DNA of 64,000 nt from Cheilinus undulatus (taxonomy: Eukaryota > Chordata > Actinopteri > Labriformes > Labridae), in assembly GCF_018320785.1 (NCBI RefSeq), contig NC_054878.1, forward strand, positions 44,256,429 through 44,320,428, given 5' to 3'. Below, one piece after another: positions 35,401-46,600 of this stretch. How positions within the stretch are numbered: the stretch's first letter is position 1; each line of letters begins with the position of its first letter. The translations under genes and the position numbers were made by a program. Below the pieces are notes generated by a model, which saw only the letters and a program-made list of their open reading frames with translations, was not told the DNA's origin and made no database searches.

Positions 35401-36427
35401 GGTGCATGCGATTCTTAGGAGGCTTTTCTCAGCACAACCACTACAAGAGGTCACATAAAGAGGATAATTAAAATACTAAAATCAAATAAGACCTGTGGCC
35501 TGTTCCCTATTTACCCTATTTTGATGTTCTACCATCTCTTTTAACATTCCCAATTTTTGATTCTCAATTGAATGTCCAATGAATGATTGATGCACAAATT
35601 TGATGCCTTTGGCTTTGTCAAATTCCAATTTCCTGGTTAAAGATGACAAACTTTGTGATTTTATAGAAAATCAGCGTGTTTGCTTGTTGTTTTCAACCAA
35701 ACCAAACCATGTTTGGTTTGAGAAATTCCTGCATCTTCTGTCAAAGAAATATATGACTGTCTTTGCCTTATAGGTCATGTTAAGTTTTTTCACTGTATTT
35801 TTATGTTGGCTGTCAGGAGCTCCAAGCAAGTCAAAGTACAAATGTTCAAAACCAGCAGGAACATTTTAGATCCACACTACAGATATGAACTAAACCAGTT
35901 TAGTTTTAATTATTAGAACAGTTCAAACTTATCTGAAACCATTGCACAAGATTTAGACACCAGGTTAAGGTCGGCCCAAACCTGTAGAAGTTACAGTAAC
36001 TTTCCAAACCAGTTTTAACCATTGAAAAACCTGTTGATAATCAATATTAATGGTCTAGATTCAGTTTAAAGCAGCTTCAGGTGAAGGCTGGCTACCCTCA
36101 TGAATTTCAAATCTTCAAAATCGTGAGAGACAGCAGACATGAGAATAGTTTCAACTAATTTAATGTTAAGGTTGAGTGAATGCACACACGAGATGATTTA
36201 GCCAGAAACGTGAACTACACTAGAACCTTTCTGAACAAGTTCAAACCAAAGTCATCCTAGGAAATAAACAAGATCCAGGTCATGAGTTTGGGTTTTAAAG
36301 TCGCCCCGTTACATCAGACAATAAATTATGGTTTAGTATTAAGACAATCATGGTAGGGAAGAAGATGCTGCTGTCTGTTACGGACTTTTTCGTGGTAACA
36401 GTTAAATCAAAGTTTTTCAAAATTGTC

Positions 36428-36429
<2 letters not shown>
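35401..36429. other. Intergenic, no gene seen
   Basis: The stretch has several ACCAGTTT/AACCAGG-like words but no definable repeat unit. No exon was recognised. Confidence 0.4.

Positions 36430-36459
<30 letters not shown>
36430..36459. repeat. T homopolymer of about 30
   Basis: An uninterrupted T run. It could be the poly(A) tail of a minus-strand retroposon, but no retroposon body is recognised beside it. Confidence 0.8.
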
Positions 36460-36462
<3 letters not shown>

Positions 36463-36784
36463 GAGGTCTGATGTTCCTGTCTGAATGTGGATTTGATATG
36501 AAGTAATTGCTGCCTTAAACCAGTCCAAGTACACCAGTTTCAATTAGGTTCAAATGAACCTGTCCAGAACCTGTTCTGACAGACTAAACCACCCCTGAGG
36601 ACAAGGCACTTTCAGAAACACATCTCAGTAGAGAAGTTCCCAACAGAACCAGTGATTTAGTATGAACTGGAGTCTGTCCAGGTTTTGAAATGTTTGATAC
36701 TTCTATGTTTTTAGAGACCACGTTTTAACCGATGAAGTCTGATTTTTTTAAAAATCAGCCGTATCAAATATTACTATGGGAAGC

Positions 36785-36985
36785 TAGTGTGTCTAATGCT
36801 ATCATGTTCAGGTGGGAGGGGGATGGGAATGGTCAGCTGCCTGATGTGGGAACGGCTCTTGCGCTTCAGTGAGGATACCTGGGGAGATAGGTTATGGTCC
36901 TGGCACAGGACTGGATGATGGCCATCAGGAGGCAAGAGCAGTACATGCGAACCGGCGTGTGCTCCCATACCTGACCTGACCGGTT
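36785..36985. repeat. Dispersed repeat, copy B
   Basis: Counterpart of 505-690, with the words GGATGGGAATGGTCAGCTGC, GATGGCCATCAGGAGG and CTCCCATACCTGACCTGACC. It is non-coding. Confidence 0.6.
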
Positions 36986-38300
36986 GTATTAAAAGTACCG
37001 TAGCTTTAGCAAAGGTTTCTACTAGCGAGGGGGAGAGAGATCACTGAAAGTCTGACTAAAATCACAGTTTGTCAACATTTATCAGCCCCTTTTGGTATCA
37101 CATAAATAAAGTTAGATTTGTCTCATACAAACAGAGCAGAGGAGGTTGGTTGGTGATACCTGGAGTTTGGGTGAAGATCTGCAGGTTATTTTTAAAGCTT
37201 TGGTACTTTCTGATCCCACCAATCAATAAAGGAACAGAAAGTGCATTATTTTACAAAACTCATCATCAAGTATCAAACATTTTGATTATCTTAAACCCAG
37301 AATTGTTTAACTTTTAGCTCTACTTGGATCAGACTGATCCACAGACAGTACAATATATAAGATCTCATTATCAGGTCCTTGGTCCGGCCTGTTGATCCTC
37401 CAGGACTTGGACCTTAAATCTTTAAAACCCTTGACCGTCCATTACCGTCAGACAGTCACACTGAGTCTTCATGTTCATTTTAAAGGTCACGTGTTGCTGG
37501 GTTCTGATTGGTCTGTTTATGCTCTGATGTTTCTTCTTCATGTGTTCGCCTGTGTTTTGTTGTTCTGAATTGTTTTCTGATGTTTTCTTTGTGAAGTTTC
37601 TGATCTCTTTGAATCAACACTCGCCTTTCTTTACGCTCAATAAACCAAGAGATAAAACACCAGCGCTTCTTTTGTTCTCCTTGATCATCAGTAGCAATCG
37701 CTTTAGAAGCCGGACATCTACAGCTTCTGTCCTTAAGGAGGCCCGAGATTAACATGGTCTTTTTAGAGTGCTCCAGACATGCTGTCCTATTTCATGACTG
37801 ATTTTATGCCTGTTTATTTATGTATGCATGCATGCCTTCCAGGGCTTCTGCAGTGAAGTGCATTTTAAACATGCTTTGTTCATCATGTATTTTTTAAATC
37901 TTAGGTATAAATTGCAGATTTGTCATTGAATGCTCTTGAATGTCTGAAACATCAACATTAATTTGGGCCACTGTTCTCATTAAGAGGGTGGTGGTGGGTC
38001 CAAAGGCTAAGAACTACTGCTTTAACTTTAGAGTTTTAGCCTGCAGTTCACGATTTGGCCCCACAGGGGTAGTGTTGGGTTAAATGTATAGCTTACCTGA
38101 TGACTGGATGATTTTAGATTCTGCTCATGTTAAAGTGGTTTATATAAGTAGACCAATCAAATACAAAAATTAGGCTTTATTACATCATAATGAAGTGTAA
38201 TTCACAAAACAGCGCAATACAATGGCACTCAATGACTTTGTAACTAGATCAAAATTGTAATTTCAGCTGAAATCGCATTGGGATGCTGAGAGTTGAAGTG
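36986..38300. other. Intergenic, no gene seen
   Basis: Open frames on both strands at 37480-37755 overlap each other and lack any family signature. AATAAA at 37640-37645 (plus) might end a long zbtb1 transcript, but nothing else supports this. Confidence 0.4.
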
Positions 38301-38545
38301 TGCAAGAACTGCTGAAAATAGCCAAAAGCACAAAAATAGCATAAAAATAACATAAATTGGCATAAAAGTAGCTGAAAATGGCATTCAATAGCTCAAAAAG
38401 GATAAAAATAGCTGAAAGTAGCCTTAGAATAGCTGAAAATAGCCTAAAAATAGCTGATTTTGCTTTCAAAGTAGCAGAAAAATGCATTCAATGGCTGAAA
38501 AAGCATAGAAATAGCTGAAAACAGCATGAAAATAGCTATATTCTA
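38301..38545. repeat. Degenerate AAATAGCTGAAAATAGC tandem repeat
   Basis: Roughly 10-11 base units of the type AAAAATAGCTG recur about 20 times with drift. On the minus strand they give a Phe/Leu/Ala-rich open frame that is a repeat artefact. Confidence 0.7.
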
Positions 38546-39208
38546 AAAATTATAAAAGTTAGAAATGAGAAAAATCATAGCAGTCGAATGACAAAGAAAC
38601 TGAATTTTTTAGAGTTCAAACGGTGTCGATACAACAAAGTATGAAGGAGGAGATAGCGGGCACGGAAGAAGAAGAATAAACACAAAATGCCCGACGCGAA
38701 TATCAAAATGTGGATGCTCAGCATCCCCGCTTATTATTAATAATAGTTTAAGGGGGGAAACATCAGAGGTTAATTTATCAGCTTTAAAAGAACACGAAAG
38801 CCCTGAAGATTGTTATTGATTCATCATTATTGATGATCAGACCTCTATTCCCTGACAGGATTCAAAGTTAGAATGATTTACTCTCAGTTCCTGTTCAGAG
38901 TTGGAAGTTTTTTGTTTTTTTTTTCCCCCTGAAGCTTGTTTCTAAATCTATGGGTGAAACCCATCCATCCGATCAGGATTGACCTCCTCTGCAAGCATGG
39001 ACACAGGCAGGGGCATAGCTAGGGATTTTGGGCCCCCAGAAAGAATATTACACAGGGCCCCCTTTGACCGCTAGCCAAGCAACAAATGTGCCATTTTTAC
39101 AAGTATCAATGCATTTAAACGTATTTTTGAGCTGTAATTTCCCCATTTATGAGCAGTGTTTTTACTGTGGTTAAATCAAAGTTAGTGGGCACACAGATGG
39201 CTTATCTA
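38546..39208. other. Intergenic, no gene seen
   Basis: Contains GGGGCATAGCTAGGGATTTT near 39010, a phrase common in degenerate fish repeats. No gene or element ends are defined. Confidence 0.35.
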
Positions 39209-39368
39209 CGGTGGCCCTGAAGGCCAATAGGAATAATATTTAGAAAGTGCAAAATATATTTCACTTCTGTGAAATTTATTTGTGTTTTGTGAAATTTATT
39301 TTTGTTCTGTGAAATGTCTTTGTGTTTTTTTTAAATATTTTTTGCGCTTTTGGCCTTCAGGGCCACTG
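39209..39368. mobile_element. 160 bp MITE with TA flanks
   Basis: The left end is CGGTGGCCCTGAAGGCCAA and the right end is the inverse of CAGTGGCCCTGAAGGCCAA, 18 of 19 matching. TA lies directly outside both ends (39207-39208 and 39369-39370). The interior has the TTGTGTTTTGTGAAATTTAT unit. It is the compact relative of 18300-18750. TA flanks suggest a Tc1/mariner-type mobiliser. Confidence 0.82.
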
Positions 39369-39794
39369 TACCTAGCGGTCTAAGGCATGACCCATGTACG
39401 CGGGTGACCCGGGTACATGGTCTCTCCCTACTCTCGTCCCATTTCCGACTCTATCCACTGTCCTCCGCTGTCCAGTAAAGGCACTAAAAAGCCCAAAAAT
39501 AAATCTTAAAGTAAATAAATAAATAAATGCATTATTTCACAGCGCTGGACTACAACATTTGGACATTTTGAAGGGAGGAGCAGGGCAACCCAATGTTTTA
39601 TTTTTTTCTGTTTGATACAAATTTCAGTCTGTTGACTGATTCATTTAGTTGCTTTTGATTGAATAATACCACTAATTACTAAGAAAAAATAAATAAAACA
39701 CACCTCTCAGTGCAGGCTTCTCAAGGGCCCCTCCCTACTGTGGGCCTGGGTAATCTGTACTCTCTATCCCCCTGTGCTACACCCATGGACACAG

Positions 39795-40100
39795 GTTCCA
39801 TCCATCCATAATCAATGCTGCTTATCCCATTGGGGGTCGCGGGGAAGCTGGAGCCTATTCCAGCTGTCATTGGGTGAGATTGCACCCTGGACTGGTCACC
39901 AGTCAATCACAGGGCTGACATGTAGAGATAGACAACCAGGCACACGCTCACACTCACATGTACGGGCAATTTAGAGTCACCGATTAACCAGCATGCTTGA
40001 GCCTGTTTTTTGTGGTGGGAGGAAGCTGGAGTACCCAGAAAGAACCCACGCATGAAAGGCCCTGACCGGGAAGGCAACGGCGCTAACCCCAGGCCTAAAA
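39795..40100 (-). repeat. Teleost retroposon copy
   Basis: On the minus strand it ends with the ATGGATGG tail (CCATCCATC at 39799-39807) and carries GCTGGAATAGGCTCCAGC, GATTGACTGGTGACCAGTCC and the GGTTAGCGCCG 5' region. About 300 bp, near full length for this family. It lies just downstream of inafm2. Confidence 0.75.
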
Positions 40101-40327
40101 ATAACCGTGATGAGGATTAAAGAGGTGAAATCAACCACAAACTTTGATCAGCTGATGGACCGCCATGCTGAGCCCTCTGGCTTTAATAAATGTTTAAAAG
40201 TCAGACTGAATAGATCCGTCCATTAATAAATTAATTTAATGTTTCCTTTTAAAAATAAAAGAACTCTAGGATTGAGCATGGACCTGACAGGACACGGAGC
40301 AGAATCCACAGAAAAACAACAGTCCTC

Positions 40328-41491
40328 TTAAAAATCATCTTCCGGTTTCTCCCTCTTAGTGAAGGGACCAGGAGGTTCACTTGCAGATCCTTCGATTTCC
40401 TCTCCACGGTCCCTGGCTGGATGTGTGGGAAGGTTAGAAGGATCCTCTACGGTCACAGGAGGGGCCGCCGTGGAGATCAGGGCTGGGGATGAGGAGCCAA
40501 CTTGGTCCTGACTCGGTCTGGCTGCTCTGGTGGATGGATACTGTGAGCTGTGATCAGGTCCAGCAGAGTCTGTGTGAAAATAAACGTACAGTTAGGTCCA
40601 AACAGGAGACAGTTCAGATTCTTTTATGTTGAAGTGGAAACAGATTTTTACAAGGTAATGTCAAAATATCCATCCATCCCTTTTCTATACCGCTTATCCC
40701 ATTCCAGGTCACAGGGGGTCTGGAGCCTATCCCAGCTGTCATCGGGCGAGAGGCAGGGTACACCCTGGACTGGTCACCAGTCAATCTCAGGGCTGACATA
40801 TAGAGACAGACAACCAGGCACACTCACACCCACACCTACAGGCAATTTAGAGTCACCAGTTAACCAAAGAGCATGTTTTTGGGTGGTGGGAGGAAGCCGG
40901 AGTAGCCGTGCCGTAATGTCAAAATATTTAATGTTAAATAAGTGACTGCAGAAATATTCACCCACTTCAAGTAACAAACACCACTTATCTATGCTAATTA
41001 GCTTTTGGGTCAAAGCTAAGGTCAGAGGCTTTGGAGCATGCTCAGAAGGCCTGGTCCAGTTTGGGTCTGATTGAGGTGTAGACGTAAAAGAAAACCAAAG
41101 ATTGCCAAGATGTGTTAGTCCCACTTTGAGAAAACTGAGGTAATATGATTCCAGTCACACTCACATGTTTAGACAGGAAACTAAATGATTGATTCTTAAT
41201 CTTACTGGGATTATATGCTGATGACTCTTTTGTCCTGGTCCCTGAGGTCGTGGTTCCCGATGCCCCTGTCCTGGTCAGTCCTGGTGCAGCCGTTGGTGTC
41301 CAGATCAGGCTGTAGTACAGGACGAGGACGACAGCCGCCAGAGACACGGTCAGGATGTAGAGCAGCACGGTGGCCAGTCTGACCCACTTCTTATTGGCCC
41401 TGGTCTCCTGTCGGGCCCTCCGCTCCCCGCTATACAAGGCGACTCTCCCACGCTCCCCTGGGCTCGCTGTCCGGCTCCACTGGTTCTTCAT
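40328..41491 (-). CDS. inafm2: InaF-motif small membrane protein (INAFM2-like)
   Basis: Two exons, 41206-41491 and 40328-40569, give 175 residues. The start MKNQWSRTAS lies 28 codons inside a longer open frame. I chose it because InaF proteins begin with a short charged head, and GERGRVALYSGERRARQETR then matches. The InaF core follows: ANKKWVRLATVLLYILTVSL and AAVVLVLYYSLIW, one transmembrane helix at about residues 42-62. The rest is Pro/Ser/Thr-rich and ends EKPEDDF. Exon 1 ends AATCCCA|GTAAGA and exon 2 begins after TTTTCACACAG; the frame stays open across the junction to a TAA. Fly inaF binds a TRP channel, but vertebrate function is unknown to me. The intron holds a retroposon (40670-40912). 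The pak6 neighbour favours inafm2 over inafm1. Confidence 0.85.
40670..40912 (-). mobile_element. 5'-truncated retroposon with 15 bp target duplication
   Basis: Exact direct repeats GTAATGTCAAAATAT flank it at 40655-40669 and 40913-40927. On the minus strand it ends in ATGGATGG and carries GCTGGGATAGGCTCCAG and AGATTGACTGGTGACCAGTC. The 15 bp duplication supports target-primed reverse transcription. It lies inside the inafm2 intron. Confidence 0.88.
40993..41084. repeat. Left arm of an inverted repeat around inafm2 exon 1
   Basis: About 90 bases, matching the inverse of 41808-41900 with a 27-base core identical (includes GGAGCATGCTCAGAAGGCCT). The arms sit in the intron and upstream of the gene, with exon 1 between them. 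Confidence 0.75.
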
Positions 41492-41807
41492 GCTGCTCGT
41501 TTGGATCAGGACAGGAAGAGTGGGAGTAGAGAGTGAGCAGGGAAAGAGCCATCGGAGAAAAAAAAAAACCTCCATTATGATGATCAGTTTTTATATAACG
41601 GATGAATGGCTACCAAACCCCCTCCCATCCAGTCCTAATCCACCCCTCCTCATCCACAGGCAGTCCTTTCACATGAGAAGTGTATTTACCTCGTTAATGT
41701 GACTAAACATAGACGTTTAATATCCTTATCAACATGTTAGTCTAAATCAAATTTCTCAAAGTTAGACTGACACACCTAGACTAGGGTTGGAGACTGATTT
41801 ACTCCTG

Positions 41808-41900
41808 CATGTCTACATCTCAGTCAGACCCGACCTGGACCAGGCCTTCTGAGCATGCTCCACAGCCTCCTCTCCGGGCTTTGACCCAACAGTCAACAGC
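41808..41900. repeat. Right arm of an inverted repeat around inafm2 exon 1
   Basis: Partner of 40993-41084. GACCAGGCCTTCTGAGCATG is the shared core read on this strand. It lies about 320 bases upstream of the inafm2 start codon and so may be in its promoter region. Confidence 0.75.
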
Positions 41901-42555
41901 AAAAAAGGCATGTGTAGTGAATTGGTGTTCCCTCAGATATCACTCTAATCTGGAGCAAATGATGAGCTTCAAGGTGAGTCTAGTCACACTGAGGGGATCA
42001 GTAAACGGTACTTTTTAACTCCAGTAACTACAGTAGCTGTCAAAGAGCCTGCCCATAGAAACACCTTAACTATAGAATTATAATTTAGTTTTTCATCTCC
42101 ACCTGGTTATCTGTTAATTTACTTCAGAGGTAAACTCAGAACAATAAGTATGATTTTCGCTTTCACTGTAATGACTTAAACAATAATAATAATCATTTAA
42201 AAGATTTATAAAAAAACAGAGTTAATTCTGACATGATTTCAGCTTTCAAGGACCAGTCAGTGCTCAGTGTTGTCATCACATTATCATGACCGAAATGAGA
42301 GAAAAAAACAATCAGAGCAATCACACGTGACTTTATTTCATGAGAAACTGATACAGTAGTTATTGATTGGCTGTAAAACATTACTCATCAGCTCAGTTTA
42401 TTTAATCAATAAATGAGAGGCTCGAGTTTAATTTTGGAGAAAATTATGAATCAGTTCTTAGAAACACTTTGATTCAGTCAGAAATAATACTGCAAACATT
42501 CTGACAACAGGGGAACTTTCCAGAGTTTTAAGGATCATTTCAAAAATTTATCCCA
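41901..42555. other. Intergenic, no gene seen
   Basis: No exon, repeat end or simple-sequence array stands out. Confidence 0.4.
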
Positions 42556-43175
42556 ACTAAAAATAGAAAGAATAGATGAAGAATGAAAATAGAATAAAAG
42601 AAAATGGAAAAGAATTAAGAAAACAACAACAAATTAAAAATTGAGAGGAAAAAAAACAAAAGAATAATAAATCAAAACAAAATAAACAAAAAGAAAAATT
42701 AAAATTAAAAGAATAGAAATTAAACTGCAAAAATGATATCAAACAAAATTAGACAAGTAATTTAAAAAATACTTGAATGAATAATTAAAAAAATAAATGA
42801 AAAAAATTAAACAGAAACTTAAAGGTGAAAAATTTTTTAAAAAATAGCAAAAAATAAAATTAAAATAAAAATGAAATAAAAAAAAAACTTTAAAGATAGA
42901 TGGAATACAAGAAACAGAAATAAAATAAAAATGAACAGAAATAAAAAATTTGAAAAAATTTAACAAATGAGTAAAATAAAAGAAATAGAAATTAAATAAA
43001 AAATAAAATGAAACCAAATTTTGGAAAAAAATTTCAAATTAAATTAGATAATTAAAATTCAACAAAAAACTAACAAGTTAATAAAATGAAAATAAAATAA
43101 AATAAATGAAATCAAACAATAATTTAATCAATTAATGAAATTTTAAAAACTTAATTTAAATAAAATTGATATTTT
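42556..43175. repeat. Strand-asymmetric A-rich low-complexity tract
   Basis: About 600 bases of AAATAAAAATGAAAT-type sequence with very little C or T runs on the plus strand. Minus-strand frames give Phe/Tyr/Ser-rich nonsense. It lies just beyond the probable 3' end of the myosin gene. Confidence 0.8.
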
Positions 43176-43244
43176 TATTCTTCATTTCAGGTTTGACAGA
43201 GCTGATGGTGATAAAAAAAAAGATGCAAAATAATATTTGGGGTG

Positions 43245-43250
43245 TTTATT
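43245..43250 (-). terminator. Candidate poly(A) signal of the myosin gene
   Basis: AATAAA on the minus strand, 409 bases past the myosin stop codon. Minus-strand CATTGCAG|GTTTGT (about 43633) and TTTGATTTGCAG|GCG (about 43425) could also be a donor and acceptor of a 3' UTR intron. Confidence 0.4.
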
Positions 43251-43658
43251 GATTACATTTAGAGTTGAAAGATTTGAATTGAGCTGATGGCTGTTCCCAT
43301 GAATATGAAAGTGTTAAAATTTCCTTAATAATCACTAAAACTACATCCATTTAATATTTTACTAAAAATAAAATAAAATCCATTTGAGCTTCTCTCTGCA
43401 TTGCGGTCCAGGATCAGGAACGCCTGCAAATCAAAAACACAAATTAGTTTTAATATCAATGTTAAACATTCAAGTGTGAGGGTAGTTTTGTTCTTGATTA
43501 TGAATCAAACAAAAAATATTCATGAGCATACATTTCCACACAGCAGCCATTTCATATTTAATGTATAATTATCATAATTACTTTTTTGGTAGATTATATG
43601 ATTGTCACATTTATGTTGTGTCTCTACAAACCTGCAATGCTGACTCACTCCTCCATCC

Positions 43659-46600
43659 TCACTCATCCAGGCCCTTCTTGGACGATCCATCTCTGGTCTT
43701 GGCCCTCAGCTTGTTTACCTGGGACTCTGCGATGTCGGCCCTCTCCTCAGCCTCCTCCAGCTCATGCTGGAGCTTGCGAAGTTTAGCCATGTTCCCATTG
43801 GCGGCCTCCTCAGCCTCCTCTGCTGCACGTTTGTAGGATTTGACCTTCAGCTGCAGCTTGTCCACCAGGTCCTGGAGGCGGGCCATGTTCTTGCGGTCTT
43901 CTTCAGTCTGGTAGGTGAGCTCCTTGATGCGACGCTCGTATTTGCGGACGCCTTTGATGGACTCGGTTCCTCTCTTTTGCTCTGCCTCCAGCTCGTTCTC
44001 CAGCTCTTTTATGCGAGCCTCCAGTTTCTGGAGCTGCTTCTTTCCGCCCTTCATGGCGATCTGCTCAGCCTCATCCAGACGGTGCTGCAGGTCTTTGATG
44101 GTTTGCTCCATGTTCTTCTTCATGCGTTCCAAATGGGCACTGGTGTCCTGCTCTTTCTTCAGCTCCTCGGCCATCATGGCTGCATCCGTGATGGCTTTCT
44201 TTGCCTTCTCCTCAGCATTGCGGTTCTCCTGGATGGCCTCCTCTATCTCAGTCTGCAGGTGCAGGAGGTCGGCTTCGTGCTTCTTCTTCTGGTTGATCAG
44301 GCTGGTGTTCTGGGAGTGCAGGAGTTGCATGCGCTCTGTGGCCTCAGTCAGCTCCTGTTCAGCCAGTTTTCGGCTTCTCTCCGTCTGCTCGAGGGCAGCC
44401 CTCACTTCCTCCAGCTCGGCTTGGATCAGGTTGTGTCTGCGTTCCAGTAGGGCGATGTTCTCTCTCAGGTCATCGTTGCCATGCTGTGCATCATCCAGCT
44501 GGAGCTGGGAGTCCTTGAGGTACGCCTGAAGGCTTTTCAGCTGTTTCTGGGCATCAGCAGCCTGTCTGTTAGCTTGGCTGAGCTGGATCTCCATCTCGTT
44601 GAGGTCTCCTTCCATCTTCTTCTTGACTCGCAGGGCCTCGTTGCGGCTCCTGGTCTCAGATTCCAGAGAGGACTGAAGAGATTCAAGCATTCGTTGGTAG
44701 TTTTTCTTTGCCTGCTCCATTTCTTCATCTTTCTCAGCCAGCTTGCGCTCCATGTCAGCTTTCACTTGGTTGAATTCCAGCTGGGCTCTTAGGATCTTGC
44801 TTTCTTCATGTTCCAGAGAACCTTCTGCCTCCTCCAGTGCTGATTGGAGCTCAGCCTTTTCTTGCTCAAGCTGCTTCCGAATCTTCTCCAGTTCATGAGC
44901 GCTCCTGCCGCCCTCCCCCAGCTGGTCAGTGAGATCAGAGATCTCCTCTTGGAGGTTCTTGTTTTCTCTTTTCATGGTCTCCAGTTGATCCAGGGACTCC
45001 TCATAGGCATTCCTCAGTTTGAAGAGTTCAGTGCTCAAAGACCGAGATTCCTTTTGAGAGCTTTCCAGCTCGCACTGCGACTCCTCAAACTTCTGCTTCC
45101 ACTCTGCCATGACTTTGTCAAAGGCTCTTTGTTTTTTGTCCAGCGCTGCAGACGCTGCGTTGGATCTTTCAAGGTCCAGCATCAGGTCTTCAATCTCATT
45201 TTGGAGGCGGTGCTTAGTTTTCTCCAGCGATGAACACTTTGCATTCACAGCTTCGATAGCCTCTTCAGCCTCCTGCAGTCTTTGGACCAGTTTCTTCTTT
45301 GCTTCCTCCAGTTCCTCTGTTCTCTGGATTCCATCAGTTTCATATTTTGTTCTCCATGCTGAGATCTCCGTGTTGGACTTGGACAAAGCTCTCTGTAGCT
45401 CAGCCTTGGCTTCCTGCTCCTCCTCAAATTGCTCTCGAAGCAGATCACAGTCATGACGAGCGGACTGCACAGCATGGGCGAGAGCATTCTTGGCCTTCAC
45501 TTCTTCCTCCAGCTGTCTGCGTAGGTCTTCGACCTGCTGGTTGTACGACATCTTCACTCTGGTCAGCTGGGATATCAGACACTCCTTCTCCTCCAGCTGA
45601 CGTCCAAACTCGCCATTCTCAGTGAGCAGCTTGGCCCTCTGGGTAGTCAAGTCATTGATAGCTCTTTGAGCTTCCTCATATTTACTCTTGAACTCATTCA
45701 TGTTGTCTTCCATTGAACGACACATCTTTTCCATGTTTGACTTGGCCTTCACCACGCTCTCCATGTTGGAGGATAGGTCATCCAGCTCCAACTTCAGCTC
45801 ACTCTTTTCCTTTTCCAACTTTTGCTTCACACGCTGCAGGTTATCAATTTGTTCACCAAGTTCGGCTACACTATCGGCATGTTTCTTCCTCAGGGAGGCA
45901 GCGGTGGCTTCATGTTGAAGGGTAGACTCTTCCAGCTCCCTACGCAGCTTCTGAAATTCAGCATCTCTCTTTTTATTCATTTCCACTTGGGCTGATGTTG
46001 CTCCACCCGCCTCCTCCAGACGCTCGCTGATGTCCTCCAGCTCACGGGAAAGATCAGAGCGCTGCTTCTCGACTTTGGCCCGGGCTGCACGCTCAGCATC
46101 CAGCTCCTCTTCCAGCTCCTCGATCCTCGCCTGGTTTTCTTTTAACTTCTTCTGCAGCTGAACCGACGCGACCTGCTCATCTTCTAGTCTTGAATTAATT
46201 TGGACCACCTCAAAATCTTTCTTCTTCAGTTTTTCCTCCAGCTGCTGCTTGTCATTTTCTATGTCCATCAAGCTCTCCTGGTTCAGTTTCAGGTCTCCTT
46301 CAAGCTTCCTCTTTGAGCGCTCAAGGTCCATCCTCACTTTTTTCTCTTGCTCCAGTGAACCTTCCAGATCATCCACTTGTTGCTCCAGTTTGACTTTGGC
46401 TTTAGTCAAACTGTTGACCTTATCTTCTTCACTCTGCAGGTCGTCCAGTGTCTGCTGGTGAGCCTCCTGCAGTGACTTCTTCTCTTTGGTTAGCTTCATG
46501 ATGTTTTCATCCTGGGAAGCCATCTCCTCTGTCAGGTTTTTGACCTTATTCTCAGTGGCGTGTTTCTCTTTCTCCACCTTGGCCAAAGTCAGCTCCAGAT

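Noticed and set aside
36430-36459. T run as the poly(A) tail of the myosin retrocopy
   Set aside because: It is 7 kb away, beyond another gene (inafm2), and not adjacent to myosin sequence.
41042-41205. Read-through of the inafm2 exon 1 frame to 41042
   Set aside because: A good donor (CCCA|GTAAGA) and a downstream exon that stays in frame to a natural end fit better than continuing into repeat sequence.
42557-43017. Phe/Tyr-rich minus-strand frames resembling membrane proteins
   Set aside because: These are low-complexity A-rich DNA read on the other strand, with no start context or family match.
43764-45456. Long plus-strand open frames (up to 228 codons) opposite the myosin rod
   Set aside because: They are antisense shadows of a coiled-coil coding strand rich in Glu/Lys/Leu codons, which rarely yields stops on the opposite strand. 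No family signature.
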